From positions 94,433-158,432 of the forward strand of contig NZ_JOGB01000034.1 of the NCBI RefSeq assembly GCF_000719335.1: a stretch of 64,000 nucleotides of DNA, read 5' to 3'. The stretch's first letter is position 1; the number at the start of each line of letters is the position of its first letter. The stretch comes from Streptomyces sp. NRRL S-87 (GTDB lineage: Bacteria > Actinomycetota > Actinomycetes > Streptomycetales > Streptomycetaceae). Under the pieces are notes generated by a model. That model was not told the origin of the DNA. It saw only the letters and a program-made list of their open reading frames with translations, and searched no databases. Shown here in pieces: positions 8,664 through 17,044 of the stretch. Position numbers and translations under genes: made by a program.

Positions 8664-9845
8664 ATGCTCGAGCTTCTCCTCCCGCCGCCCGTCGACCCGC
8701 TGTGGGACCTGACCGAGGCCTACGGCCTCGACCCGCGGCCCGAGCGGCTCAACCTGGTGCTCGGCGTGTACCGCGACCAGACGGGCGACACCCCGGTCAT
8801 GGCGGCCGTGCGGGAGGCCGAGCTGCGCCTGGCGGAGCGGTCCGCCTCGAAGGAGTACCGCGGGCTCTCCGGGAACCTCGCCTTCAACCGCGCGATGCTC
8901 TCGCTGGTCCTGGGCTCCGGCCCGGCGGCCGAGCGCGCGGTGGCCGTCCAGACCGTGGCCGGCAGCGGCGCCCTGCGGCTGCTGGCGGACCTGGTCTGCC
9001 GGACCCGCCCGGGCACCACGGTGTGGATCAGCGACCCGGCGTACGTCAACCACCGGCCGATCCTCGAGGCCGCCGGGCTCACCGTGCGCACGTACGGCTG
9101 GGTGGACGCGCGGGGCCGGGCCGACACCGCCGCGATGCTGCGGGACCTGGCCCGGGCGCGCCGCGACGACGTCGTCCTGCTCCAGGGCTGCTGCCACAAC
9201 CCCACCGGCGCGGACCCGTCCGCGGAGGCCTGGGCCGCGCTGGCCGAGCTGGCGGGCCGCAACGGCTGGGTGCCGTTCGTCGACCTCGCGTACCACGGGC
9301 TCGGCGACGGGCTGGAGGCGGACCTGGCGGCGACCAGGCTGCTGGCGGACCGGGTGCCGGAGCTGCTCATCGCGATCAGCTGCTCCAAGAACTTCGGCCT
9401 CTACAACGACCGCACCGGCTGCGCGATCGTCGTCGGCGGCTCCCGGCAGTCGGCCCGGCACGCCGAGGCCGCGCTGCAGAACGCGGCGCGCACCCTGTAC
9501 TCGATGCCGCCCGAGCACGGCGCGGCCGTCGTGACGGCCGTCCTGGAGGACCCGGGTCTGCGCGCGCTCTGGCTGGCCGAACTGGACGGCATGCGGGGGC
9601 GGATCGAGTCCAACCGGACCGAACTGGCGGCCCGGCTCACGGCGTTGGGTCACACCGAGGAGGCCGCGACCCTGGCGCAGCAGAAGGGCATGTTCTCGAT
9701 GCTGCCCCTCACGCCCCGCCAGATGGTGCGGCTGCGCGACGAGTTCGCCATCTACGGCACGACCACGGGGCGCATCAACATCGCCGGCCTGCCGACGGAC
9801 CGGGTCGACTGCGTGGCCCGGGGCATAGCGGGCGTCCTGACCTGA
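8664..9845 (+). CDS. Class I aminotransferase (aspartate/aromatic aminotransferase type)
   Basis: 393 residues. The fold-type I AspC/TyrB signature is clear: SGAL near residue 97, GCCHNPTGADPS, VDLAYHGLGDGL and the PLP-lysine motif SCSKNFGLYNDRTG, then RINIAGL near the end where AspC has its substrate-carboxylate arginine. It should transfer an amino group between an amino acid (aspartate or aromatic) and 2-oxoglutarate. ATG at 8664 has GAGG 9 nt upstream; a TTG at 8655 is the alternative. It follows the DMT exporter by about 85 bp and lies in the Lrp-controlled neighbourhood, so a role in making or consuming the exported compound is possible. Confidence 0.9.
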   Translation: MLELLLPPPVDPLWDLTEAYGLDPRPERLNLVLGVYRDQTGDTPVMAAVREAELRLAERSASKEYRGLSGNLAFNRAMLSLVLGSGPAAERAVAVQTVAGSGALRLLADLVCRTRPGTTVWISDPAYVNHRPILEAAGLTVRTYGWVDARGRADTAAMLRDLARARRDDVVLLQGCCHNPTGADPSAEAWAALAELAGRNGWVPFVDLAYHGLGDGLEADLAATRLLADRVPELLIAISCSKNFGLYNDRTGCAIVVGGSRQSARHAEAALQNAARTLYSMPPEHGAAVVTAVLEDPGLRALWLAELDGMRGRIESNRTELAARLTALGHTEEAATLAQQKGMFSMLPLTPRQMVRLRDEFAIYGTTTGRINIAGLPTDRVDCVARGIAGVLT

Positions 9846-9873
9846 GGCGCCCGGGCACGGTGGTCGACCGCGT

Positions 9874-10275
9874 TCAGCCGTCGCGGGCGGCCCGCCAGGC
9901 CCGTACCTCCGCCTCCACGTCGAACTCGGTCAGGCGCAGGGGCGGGCCCGGCGGCGGCCGGCGAAGGGCCGCGCGGATCTTCTCGTTGACCTCCGCCAGG
10001 ACCTCCCGCACCCGCCGCTCGGTCCGGGCCGCGCGCGCCGCCTCGCGCGCGTCCTCCGCCTCCTTGCGCAGGGCCAGCGCGGGCGGGAGCACGCCGAAGC
10101 CCTCGCGGTGCATCTTCTCCCTGATCCACCACATCTCGTCGTACGGGGCCTCCAGCGAGGCGAGCGGCTTGCCGTATCCCGGGAGGTCCTCGAAGGCGCC
10201 CTTCTCGGCCGCCTCGCGGATCTGCCGCTCCACCCAGGTCTCGAAGCCGACGCCCGGCGGCTTGCGCTCGGTCAC
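9874..10275 (-). CDS. DUF1992 (DnaJC28-like) domain protein
   Basis: 133 residues, rich in charged helix. The conserved DUF1992 core is visible at the N-terminus: ERQIREAAEKGAFEDLPGYG followed by KPLASLEAPYDEMWWIREKM. In eukaryotic DNAJC28 this domain sits beside a J domain, absent here. The function of bacterial members is not known. The GTG start has GGAGG at close spacing. It is a single-gene unit, convergent with the aminotransferase (28 bp gap) and divergent from the GNAT gene, and looks unrelated to the PLP cluster. Confidence 0.85.
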   Translation of the reverse strand: MTERKPPGVGFETWVERQIREAAEKGAFEDLPGYGKPLASLEAPYDEMWWIREKMHREGFGVLPPALALRKEAEDAREAARAARTERRVREVLAEVNEKIRAALRRPPPGPPLRLTEFDVEAEVRAWRAARDG

Positions 10276-10370
10276 GGTGCCTCCTCGCTCCGTCCCACGG
10301 ATCCAACGTACCTCGCCGCCGGCCGGTGCCGCGGAGCCCGGGCGGGCGGGCGTTCTGGGACGCTGGGGCC

Positions 10371-10904
10371 ATGCACGCGCAGCAGTTCACCAGCGCCGGC
10401 TCCGTCCCGGCCGCCGTCCCGAGGGAGCTGGCCGCCTGTTGGGCGGACGTCCTCAACGCCGGGGGCGCCGTGGTCGCCCACAGCCTGCCGATGCCTCCCG
10501 TCACCGCCGCCCAGGTGGCCCCCACCGTGGCGGAGCTGGTCGCGGGGCTGGGCCCCGAGCGGTGTCGGCTGCTGGTGGCGCGCCGTGCCGGGGAGCTCGC
10601 GGGCTGGCTGGTCGTACGCCGGGATCCGCACCCGCTGGTGGCCCACTGCGGGGTGGTCAACCACGTCCAGACCCATCCGCGGTTCCGCGGCCTGGGTGTC
10701 GGCGCAGGCCTCATGACGCGCGCCGCCGAGCTGGCCCGTACCGAGATGGGGCTCGAACGGCTCCAGCTGAGCGCACGGTCCGGGTGCGGGTTGGAGGGGT
10801 TCTACCGCCGGCTGGGCTGGGTGGAGGTCGGGCGCTGGCCGGGGGCGCTGCGGGTGGCACCCGGGGACGACCGCGACGACGTCCTGATGAGCCTGGTCCT
10901 CTGA
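10371..10904 (+). CDS. GNAT-family N-acetyltransferase
   Basis: 177 residues with the GNAT core: beta4 VVNHVQTHPRFRG followed by the acetyl-CoA loop RFRGLGVGAGLM (R/Q-x-x-G-x-G/A type) and a C-terminal FYRRLGWVEVGRW motif. Substrate unknown; small-molecule or protein N-acetylation is possible. The ATG at 10371 has no clear ribosome site but a -10-like GACGCT ends 6 nt before it, which suggests a leaderless transcript. It sits between the exporter half and the PLP operon of the putative biosynthetic region; whether it belongs to that pathway cannot be told. Confidence 0.8.
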   Translation: MHAQQFTSAGSVPAAVPRELAACWADVLNAGGAVVAHSLPMPPVTAAQVAPTVAELVAGLGPERCRLLVARRAGELAGWLVVRRDPHPLVAHCGVVNHVQTHPRFRGLGVGAGLMTRAAELARTEMGLERLQLSARSGCGLEGFYRRLGWVEVGRWPGALRVAPGDDRDDVLMSLVL

Positions 10905-11178
10905 CCCGTCCCGGCCCGCTTCCCACCCCCCCTCCCACCCCCGTACGCGCGAACGGCCCCACCCGCCACGCGGGTTACGGCGGCCCGCGCCCGTCCGCCC
11001 CCCGTGCACCCGTGCCCCCTGGAGGTACCGCACGAAGCGAGCGATGATGGCCGGAGCCGTACGGATGATCGCGGATCACGGGGCCGCTGCCCGGGGTCCG
11101 CACCGGTGGCCCGCACCCGCGGTCCGCGCCCGCCGTCGGCCCGCATCGTCGGTACTCCGTCGAGAGGGGACGGCCTGC

Positions 11179-12927
11179 ATGAGCGACGCCCCGCTGTACC
11201 TGGAGCCCCGGCTCACCCCGGTCCCGGCGGCCCTGCTGCGCTCCGGGGCGTTCCTGCACTCCCTCGTCGAGGCCCTGGGGTCACCGCTCAACGTCGTGCT
11301 GCCGGGGGAGATCGGGCGGAACGCCGCCGCCTTCGGCGCCGTGCTGCGCCGCCACCGGCTGACGGGCCGGATCTTCCTCGCCCACAAGACCACCGGCTCC
11401 AGCAGCCTGCTGCGCCACCTCGCGGCGACGGAGAGCGCACCGGACGCCGGACCGGACACCGACCCCGCCCCCGGACCAGGAACGGGACCGGGACCGGGAC
11501 CGGGACCGGCACCGGGGCCCGGCTCCCCGCCCGGGTCCCGCCGCGGCGCCGGCCCGGCGACCGCCGCCACCGGTCTGGACGCCGCCTCGCTGGAGGAGCT
11601 GCAGCACGCCCTCGGCGCCGGCTTCACCCCCGACCGGATCGTGGCGACCGGCCCGAAGGACCCCGCGTTCCTCTGGCTCGCCGCCCGCTCCGGCGTGACG
11701 CTGGGCGCCGACGGGCCCGGTGAGCTGGAGCGCGCGGCCCGCCTGGTGCGCAGGTACGGACTCCCCCGCCTGCGCGTCCTGGTGCGGCTCTCGGAGTTCG
11801 AGACGACGGGGCCCCGCACCCTGTCCCGGCGCAGCCGCTTCGGCACCTCGGTCAAGGCGCTCGGGTCCCTGCTGGACCTGCTGGACAGGGAGCGGGACGC
11901 CCTGGACCCGGTCGGCGTCGGCTACCACCTCGACACCACGAGCCAGGACGAGAAGGCGGTGGCGCTGGAGGGCTGCCTGCGGGCCCTGGAGGAGCTGCGG
12001 TTACGGGACTTCCGGCCCCGCGCCGTGGACGTGGGCGGCGGCTTCGGCATCAGCTACCTGGCCCACGCCGCCCAGTGGGAGCGCTACACCACCGCCCTGA
12101 CCGACGCCGCCCTGGGCCGCCGGCCGCCGCTCACCTGGGGCGGGCACGGCTACGGGCTGCGCGCGGAGAACGGCACCCTCAAGGGGGCGCTCGCGCTGTA
12201 CCCCGCGCACCGCTCCGCCGCCGGAGCGTCCTACCTCGACGAGTTGCTGTCCCACCCGGCGCCCTCCCTGGGTCGTCCGCTGGGCACGCTGTTGCTGGAG
12301 AGCCTGTGCGACCTGTACGCCGAGCCCGGCCGGGCCCTGGCCGACCAGTGCGGGTTCACCCTCGGCCGGGTGCTGGAGGTGCGTACCGACGGCGCGGGTC
12401 CGCCGTGGGTACGCCTGGCGCTGAACGCGGGGGACGTCGGTCTGGAGGACCACGGCGTCCTGGTCGACCCGGTTCTGGTCCCGCGCGGACGGACCCCGTC
12501 CGCCCCGGTGGCCCCGTCCGGCCCGGCGGACCGGGCCGACCGGGCCGACCGGACCGCCCCGGCAGGACCGCCCGTGGGCGTCCACCTCATGGGCAACCTC
12601 TGCCTGGAGGCCGACCTGATCACCCGCCGGACCGTCTTCCTGCCCCGGCTGCCGCGCCCCGGCGACCTCCTCGCCTTCCCCAACACCGCCGCCTACTGCA
12701 TGGACTTCACCGCCACCCGGGCCCAACGGCAGCCCGTGGCGCGCAAGGTCGCGGTCACACCCGCCCGGGGCCACGGGGGAACGGACGACTGGGGTACCGG
12801 CGACAGGGGAACGGACAGCGGAGGAACGGACGACGGAGGAGCGGACGACCGGGGCGGGAAGGAGGGCGGAGCCTGGCGCTGGTGCCTCGACGAGCAGTAC
12901 TGGCCGACCACGGAGACGGGGGTTTGA
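11179..12927 (+). CDS. Y4yA-type PLP-dependent decarboxylase-like enzyme (alanine-racemase fold)
   Basis: 582 residues. The ATG has GAGAGGGGA 8 nt upstream. It resembles the Y4yA group of fold-type III PLP enzymes related to diaminopimelate/ornithine decarboxylases: PLP-lysine region RIFLAHKTTG near residue 74, GVGYHLDTTSQDEKA, VDVGGGFGISYL, and EPGRALADQCGF, the phosphate-binding EPGR of the family. Two low-complexity stretches are inserted: a Gly-Pro tract (about residues 95-130) and a Gly-Asp-Thr tract near the C-terminus. Y4yA and SbnH relatives occur beside cysteine-synthase-like enzymes in siderophore-type clusters, and here the next gene is exactly such an enzyme, starting at the stop of this one. 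Decarboxylation of a diamino or thio amino acid is inferred, not shown. Confidence 0.82.
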   Translation: MSDAPLYLEPRLTPVPAALLRSGAFLHSLVEALGSPLNVVLPGEIGRNAAAFGAVLRRHRLTGRIFLAHKTTGSSSLLRHLAATESAPDAGPDTDPAPGPGTGPGPGPGPAPGPGSPPGSRRGAGPATAATGLDAASLEELQHALGAGFTPDRIVATGPKDPAFLWLAARSGVTLGADGPGELERAARLVRRYGLPRLRVLVRLSEFETTGPRTLSRRSRFGTSVKALGSLLDLLDRERDALDPVGVGYHLDTTSQDEKAVALEGCLRALEELRLRDFRPRAVDVGGGFGISYLAHAAQWERYTTALTDAALGRRPPLTWGGHGYGLRAENGTLKGALALYPAHRSAAGASYLDELLSHPAPSLGRPLGTLLLESLCDLYAEPGRALADQCGFTLGRVLEVRTDGAGPPWVRLALNAGDVGLEDHGVLVDPVLVPRGRTPSAPVAPSGPADRADRADRTAPAGPPVGVHLMGNLCLEADLITRRTVFLPRLPRPGDLLAFPNTAAYCMDFTATRAQRQPVARKVAVTPARGHGGTDDWGTGDRGTDSGGTDDGGADDRGGKEGGAWRWCLDEQYWPTTETGV

Positions 12928-12932
12928 AGGGC

Positions 12933-14251
12933 GTGAGGTACGACAGCATCACCGAGGCCATCGGCAACACCCCGCTGGTGCGCATCGATCCGCGGGTGCA
13001 CGGACTGAGGAACATCGACCTCTACGCCAAGCTGGAGATGCTCAACCCCTTCGGCTCGCTCAAGGACCGCGCCGCCTGGAACATGGTGCGGGACCGGCTC
13101 GCCGGCGCCGCGGACCGCGGCGAGACGGTGGTCGAGCTGTCGAGCGGCAACACCGCCAAGGCCCTCGCGCTGATCGCCGGCCTGCACGGGCTGCCGTTCA
13201 AGAGCGTGACGAACCGCATGCGGGTGCCCGAGATCAAGGACCTGCTGCTCCTGCTCGGCGCCGAGATCGAGGAGCTGCCCGGGCAGAGCGAGTGCCTCGA
13301 CCCGACCGACACGGCCGATCCGCTGACCGTGTTCCACCAGCGGCTCGGCGAACCCGGCAGCGTCCACCTGCACACCGACCAGTACTTCAACCCGCTCAAC
13401 GCCGACGCCCACGCGGCGGGTACCGGGCCGGAGATCATCGCGGACCTGGACGGCCGGGCCCCCGACTACCTCGTCGCCTGCGTGGGCACCGCCGGATCCT
13501 CGTCGGGGGTGGCCCGCGCGCTGCGCGCCCACGACCCTGGGGTGCGTGTGATCGGCCTGGTCGGCGGGAAGGCGGACTTCATCCCGGGTATCCGCACCAC
13601 GGACGAGGTGCGGGAGGTGGGCCTGTTCGACCCGTCGGTGTACGACGCGATCGAGTCGGTGGGTTCGGACGAGGCGCTGGACGGCATGCTGGTGCTGCTG
13701 CGCCGGTGCGGACTGCTGTCCGGGCCGACCGGCGGAGCCCCTACTTCGGCGCGGTGCGGCATCTCCGCGCGGTGGACGCGGAGTTGACCGAACGCCGGAC
13801 GGCCGTGTTCGTGGTGTGCGACCGGACGGAGAGCTACCTGAGCTACGTACGGGCGCGCCGGCCCGAGCTGCTCGGGCGGCCGGCCGTCCGGAACTCCGTG
13901 GCCACCGTCACCGCGGCCGAGCTGGCCGCCGCGAGGACGATGGAGGTCGACGAGGCGCGCAAGTGGACCGAGTCGGGGCAGCCGCTGGTGGTCGACCTGC
14001 GCGGTCCGTTCGCGTACGGGGCGCTGCACATCGACGGCTCGCTGAACATCGTCGACGAGCTGTTCGCCGAACTCGTGCGGGGCGGCCTGCCGTTCAGCTC
14101 CAGCCGACCGGTGCTGCTGGCCTGTCCCGTCGGGGAGCAGTCGTTGCGGTACGCCGCCCTCCTCACCCGCATGGGCCATCCGGACGTGCGCAGCCTCGCG
14201 GGCGGCATCGTCGCCTGGCGGGACGCCGGCGCGCCGCTGGTGCGCGACTGA
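12933..14251 (+). pseudogene. Cysteine-synthase-like enzyme fused to rhodanese domain, interrupted by a 1-base frameshift
   Basis: The N-terminal part (12933-13787) is a fold-type II PLP enzyme of the cysteine synthase/SbnA group: PLP lysine in NPFGSLKDRAAW, SSGNTAKALA, HTDQYFNPLN and the phosphate loop GTAGSSSG. At 13737-13742 the frame is lost: GGA-GCC is followed by CC-TAC, one base short, giving early stop at 13785. In the +2 frame the same protein resumes as YFGAVRHLRAVDAEL at 13742 and runs to 14251 through a rhodanese domain with an intact active-site loop CPVGEQS. The gene may be a sequencing error, a real mutation, or two half-proteins. GTG 12933 is chosen; TTG 12924 overlapping the upstream stop is the alternative. 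Its stop overlaps the next ATG (TGATG), as expected of a full-length operon gene. Confidence 0.8.
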
Positions 14252-15516
14252 TGGCCGACCCGACGACCGGGCCGACGATCGCCCCCGTACCCGGTCCACG
14301 CGCCGAACTGGCCGCTCTGGCCGCGTGGCAGCGGCCGTTGCGCGCCCAGTTCCCGATCGTGGCGGCGGCCGACGGGGAAGCGGGGCCCCCGACCGGGATG
14401 CCGGGCCCCGCCTACCTGGACAGCGCCGCGACCGCGCAGAAGCCGCGGGCCGTGCTGGACGCCGTACACGCGTACCTGACCACCTCCAACGCGAACTCCG
14501 GCCGCGGCTCCTACCCGTGGGCGAACGCCACGACCGCTCTGGTGGCTGCCACTCGCGACCGCGTCAAGCGGTTCCTCGGCGACCCCGATCCGGAGCGTTC
14601 CACCGTGCACTTCACCAGCGGCACCTCGGAGGGCCTGCGCACCGTGGCCCGGGACTGGCTGCCGGACCTGCTCGCGGACGGCGACGAGATCGTCGTCCCG
14701 TACGGCGACCACCAGGCGAACCTGGTGCCGTGGTGGGAGGCCCGCGACCTGCTGGCCCGGCAGGGGGTGCGGATCACCGTGCACGAGCTGCCCTGCCAGG
14801 CGGGGTCCGGCGACTACGACCCGGTGGCGCTCGGCCGGATCGTCGGGCCCCGCACCCGGTTCGTGGCCGCCACGCACGTGCACCACGTCTACGGCGCCGA
14901 CATGAACGTGCACCGCATCCGCGAGGTGGTCGGCCCGGACGTGGTGATCTGCCTGGACGCGGCGCAGAGCGTGGGCCACCAGCCGGTGTCCCTGGCCGCT
15001 CTGGACGTGGACTTCCTGGTGTTCTCCGGACACAAGGCCCTCGCCCTGCCGGGGACGGGGGCGGTGTGGGCGCGGGGCCGGCGCGGACCCGCGTTCCGTC
15101 CCGGCGGCTGGCCCGGCACGCCCAACACCGCGGGCATCGCGAGCCTGGCGGCCGCCCTGGACTGGCTGGCGGACGCCGACGTCGGGCGGATCGCCCGCTG
15201 GACGACCGCGCTGACGGCCGTGCTGACCGACGGCCTGAGCCGGCTGCCGGCGTACGAGGTGCTCGGCTGCACGACCAGTCTGGCGGCGGACTCGCCCGTG
15301 CAGCGGCGGGGCAGCATCGTCACGTTCCGGCACCACGGGATCGGCTCGCAGGACCTGGGGTTCGTGCTGTTCAGCGACGGCTTCATGGTGCGCTCCGACG
15401 ACCACTGCCAGGCCGGGCGGAGTGTACGGGAGGGGTCGGTGCGCGTCAGCCTCCACGTGTACAACACACTCGAAGAGGTGGAGAAGTTGCTGGAGTCCCT
15501 CGCCAAGCTGCAATGA
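14251..15516 (+). CDS. Class V aminotransferase, cysteine-desulfurase (SufS/CsdA)-like
   Basis: 421 residues. ATG overlaps the upstream stop (TGATG). Fold-type I, class V features: AYLDSAATAQKPRAVLDAV, ANSGRGSYPWANAT, VHFTSGTSEGLRTVA, LDAAQSVGHQPV and the PLP lysine in FSGHKALALPGTGAVWAR. The region VRSDDHCQAGRS aligns with the SufS segment carrying the catalytic cysteine (RTGHHC), so a persulfide-forming Cys appears to be kept. This supports cysteine desulfurase or a related beta-lyase activity rather than plain transamination. Coupled to a rhodanese-bearing enzyme upstream and a methyltransferase downstream, it suggests sulfur transfer into a small molecule. The housekeeping SufS role is unlikely because no suf genes are nearby. 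Confidence 0.85.
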   Translation: MADPTTGPTIAPVPGPRAELAALAAWQRPLRAQFPIVAAADGEAGPPTGMPGPAYLDSAATAQKPRAVLDAVHAYLTTSNANSGRGSYPWANATTALVAATRDRVKRFLGDPDPERSTVHFTSGTSEGLRTVARDWLPDLLADGDEIVVPYGDHQANLVPWWEARDLLARQGVRITVHELPCQAGSGDYDPVALGRIVGPRTRFVAATHVHHVYGADMNVHRIREVVGPDVVICLDAAQSVGHQPVSLAALDVDFLVFSGHKALALPGTGAVWARGRRGPAFRPGGWPGTPNTAGIASLAAALDWLADADVGRIARWTTALTAVLTDGLSRLPAYEVLGCTTSLAADSPVQRRGSIVTFRHHGIGSQDLGFVLFSDGFMVRSDDHCQAGRSVREGSVRVSLHVYNTLEEVEKLLESLAKLQ

Positions 15517-16280
15517 TTTTCACTATGCAGGTGAGTGCGGTGACGGCCGGGCACTGGGTGGAGCGCTGGGAGTGCCAGCAGCAGCGGTACGCGGTCGACC
15601 GGGAGGAGCGGTTCACGGTCATCGCGGACGTCGTGGAGCGCATCGCGCTGGACCGCCCCGCTCCGCTCGTGCTCGACCTCGGCAGCGGACCGGGGGCCCT
15701 GGCCGCGCGCCTGGCCGACCGGCTGCCCGGGGCCGAGGTGCTGGCGGTGGACGCCGATCCCCTGCTGCTGGAACTGGGCCGGGCCCACTACGGCGACCGC
15801 GTACGGTACGTACGGGCGCTGATCGGCGCGCCCGGCTGGCTGGCCGAACTCGAGCTGGACCGCCCGGTGGACGCGGTGGTGTCCGCCACGGCGCTGCACT
15901 ACCTGAGCGAGTCCGCGCTGCGCGGGGTGTACCGGGAGCTGGCCGGGCGGCTGAGGCCCGGCGGGGTCCTCGTCAACGGCGACCACATCGGGCCGGACTC
16001 CGCGTTCCTGCGCGAGCTGGCCCTGGACATCGGCCGCCGCCACGCCGAGCGCAACCTGTCCTTCACCCACGAGGACTGGCAGTCCTGGTGGTCCGGCGCG
16101 GCCGCGGACCCGGAGCTGGCGCCGTTCCTGAGCCGCGACACCGACTCCGCACACCCGCCGTGCGAGGGCAACGACCTGTCCGTCTCGGCCCACGTCGCCC
16201 TGCTCCGCGAGGCCGGCTTCCGGCACGTCGGGACGGTCTGGCAGTACGGCAACAGCCGCGTCCTGACCGCCTTCCGCTGA
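15513..16280 (+). CDS. Class I SAM-dependent methyltransferase
   Basis: 255 residues. ATGA overlap with the class V enzyme couples translation; a second ATG at 15525 is possible. The Rossmann motif I is VLDLGSGPGALAARL, followed by the acidic loop VLAVDADPLLL, a motif near VDAVVSATALHYLSE, and LRPGGVLVNGDHI. Members with this pattern methylate small molecules at O, N or S. As the last gene of the operon it may finish the product. The acceptor cannot be deduced. Confidence 0.88.
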   Translation: MIFTMQVSAVTAGHWVERWECQQQRYAVDREERFTVIADVVERIALDRPAPLVLDLGSGPGALAARLADRLPGAEVLAVDADPLLLELGRAHYGDRVRYVRALIGAPGWLAELELDRPVDAVVSATALHYLSESALRGVYRELAGRLRPGGVLVNGDHIGPDSAFLRELALDIGRRHAERNLSFTHEDWQSWWSGAAADPELAPFLSRDTDSAHPPCEGNDLSVSAHVALLREAGFRHVGTVWQYGNSRVLTAFR

Positions 16281-16419
16281 GCCGCGTCCGGCCCGCCGGT
16301 CCCCCCGCACCCGCCCTCGTCGCGGTCGGGGGCGGGACGGGAACGGGACGGGGGTGGGGGCGGGGGCGGGCACAACGGCGGGAGGCCGGGAGGCATTCCG
16401 GCGGGAAGCGGACAGCCAC

Positions 16420-16449
16420 TTGCCCGGGGGCCGCGTGGCGGACGATGCT
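16420..16449 (+). promoter_or_regulatory. Putative leaderless promoter of the GNAT gene at 16456
   Basis: TTGCCC (-35) and GATGCT (-10) are 18 bp apart. The -10 ends 6 nt before the ATG at 16456, so the predicted mRNA starts at or next to the start codon, and no ribosome site is visible. Confidence 0.45.
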
Positions 16450-16455
16450 CGCGGT

Positions 16456-16998
16456 ATGGATCTCCCTGCACAGCAGCCGCCGCACGTCATCACGGTCGAC
16501 GACACGCTCGTCCTCCGCCGTTTCGAAGGCGAGGCGGACCTCCCGGAGCTGCACCGGGTCATCGACGAGTCCCTCGACCACCTGCGGCCGTGGCTGGACT
16601 GGGCCGCGGACCACAGCCCGGCGCGCACCGCCGAGTTCCTCGCGGCGCGGGACGAACGCTGGGAGGCGGGCGAGGAGTTCGCGTACGCCGTCGTGCTCGA
16701 CGGCGCGCTCGTCGGGGCCTGCGGGCTGTACCGGCACGAGGACACGCCCGCCGACGCGTTCGAGATCGGCTACTGGCTCCACCCCGCCGCCACGGGCCGG
16801 GGCGTGGCCGTCCGGGCCGCGCGCGCCCTGACCGGGGTCGGCTTCCGGCTGCCCGGCGTCGAGCAGCTCCTCGTCGTCCACGAGCCCGGCAACCACGCCA
16901 GCGCCGCGATCCCGCCGCGCCTGGGCTTCACCGAGCGTGCCCCGCTGCACGACGGGGGCACGGAGTTCCGCGTCTGGGGACTGGACCGCACGCCGTAG
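16456..16998 (+). CDS. RimJ/RimL-type GNAT acetyltransferase
   Basis: 180 residues. The order TLVLRRFEGEADLPELHRVI, YAVVLDGALVGACGL, FEIGYWLHPAATGRGVAVRA (acetyl-CoA loop) and EPGNHASAAIPPRLGFTE is that of RimJ/RimL-type acetyltransferases acting on protein N-termini or small amines. It is a single gene behind its own probable leaderless promoter, not coupled to the PLP operon, although only 175 bp downstream of it. Substrate unknown. Confidence 0.85.
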   Translation: MDLPAQQPPHVITVDDTLVLRRFEGEADLPELHRVIDESLDHLRPWLDWAADHSPARTAEFLAARDERWEAGEEFAYAVVLDGALVGACGLYRHEDTPADAFEIGYWLHPAATGRGVAVRAARALTGVGFRLPGVEQLLVVHEPGNHASAAIPPRLGFTERAPLHDGGTEFRVWGLDRTP

Positions 16999-17044
16999 GC
17001 CCCGCCGGTGGCGTCACCCGGGCGCCGGGATCCTGCGGCCGGCG

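Noticed and set aside
13292..13741. Frame open upstream of the rhodanese part as a gene of its own
   Set aside because: Its Arg-rich translation is a shadow of the cysteine-synthase-like frame; only 13742-14251 is protein-like.
13731..13745. Programmed ribosomal frameshift at the C4 run
   Set aside because: The run is short, there is no slippery heptamer or clear stimulatory hairpin, and the one-base loss is explained more simply by mutation or sequencing error.
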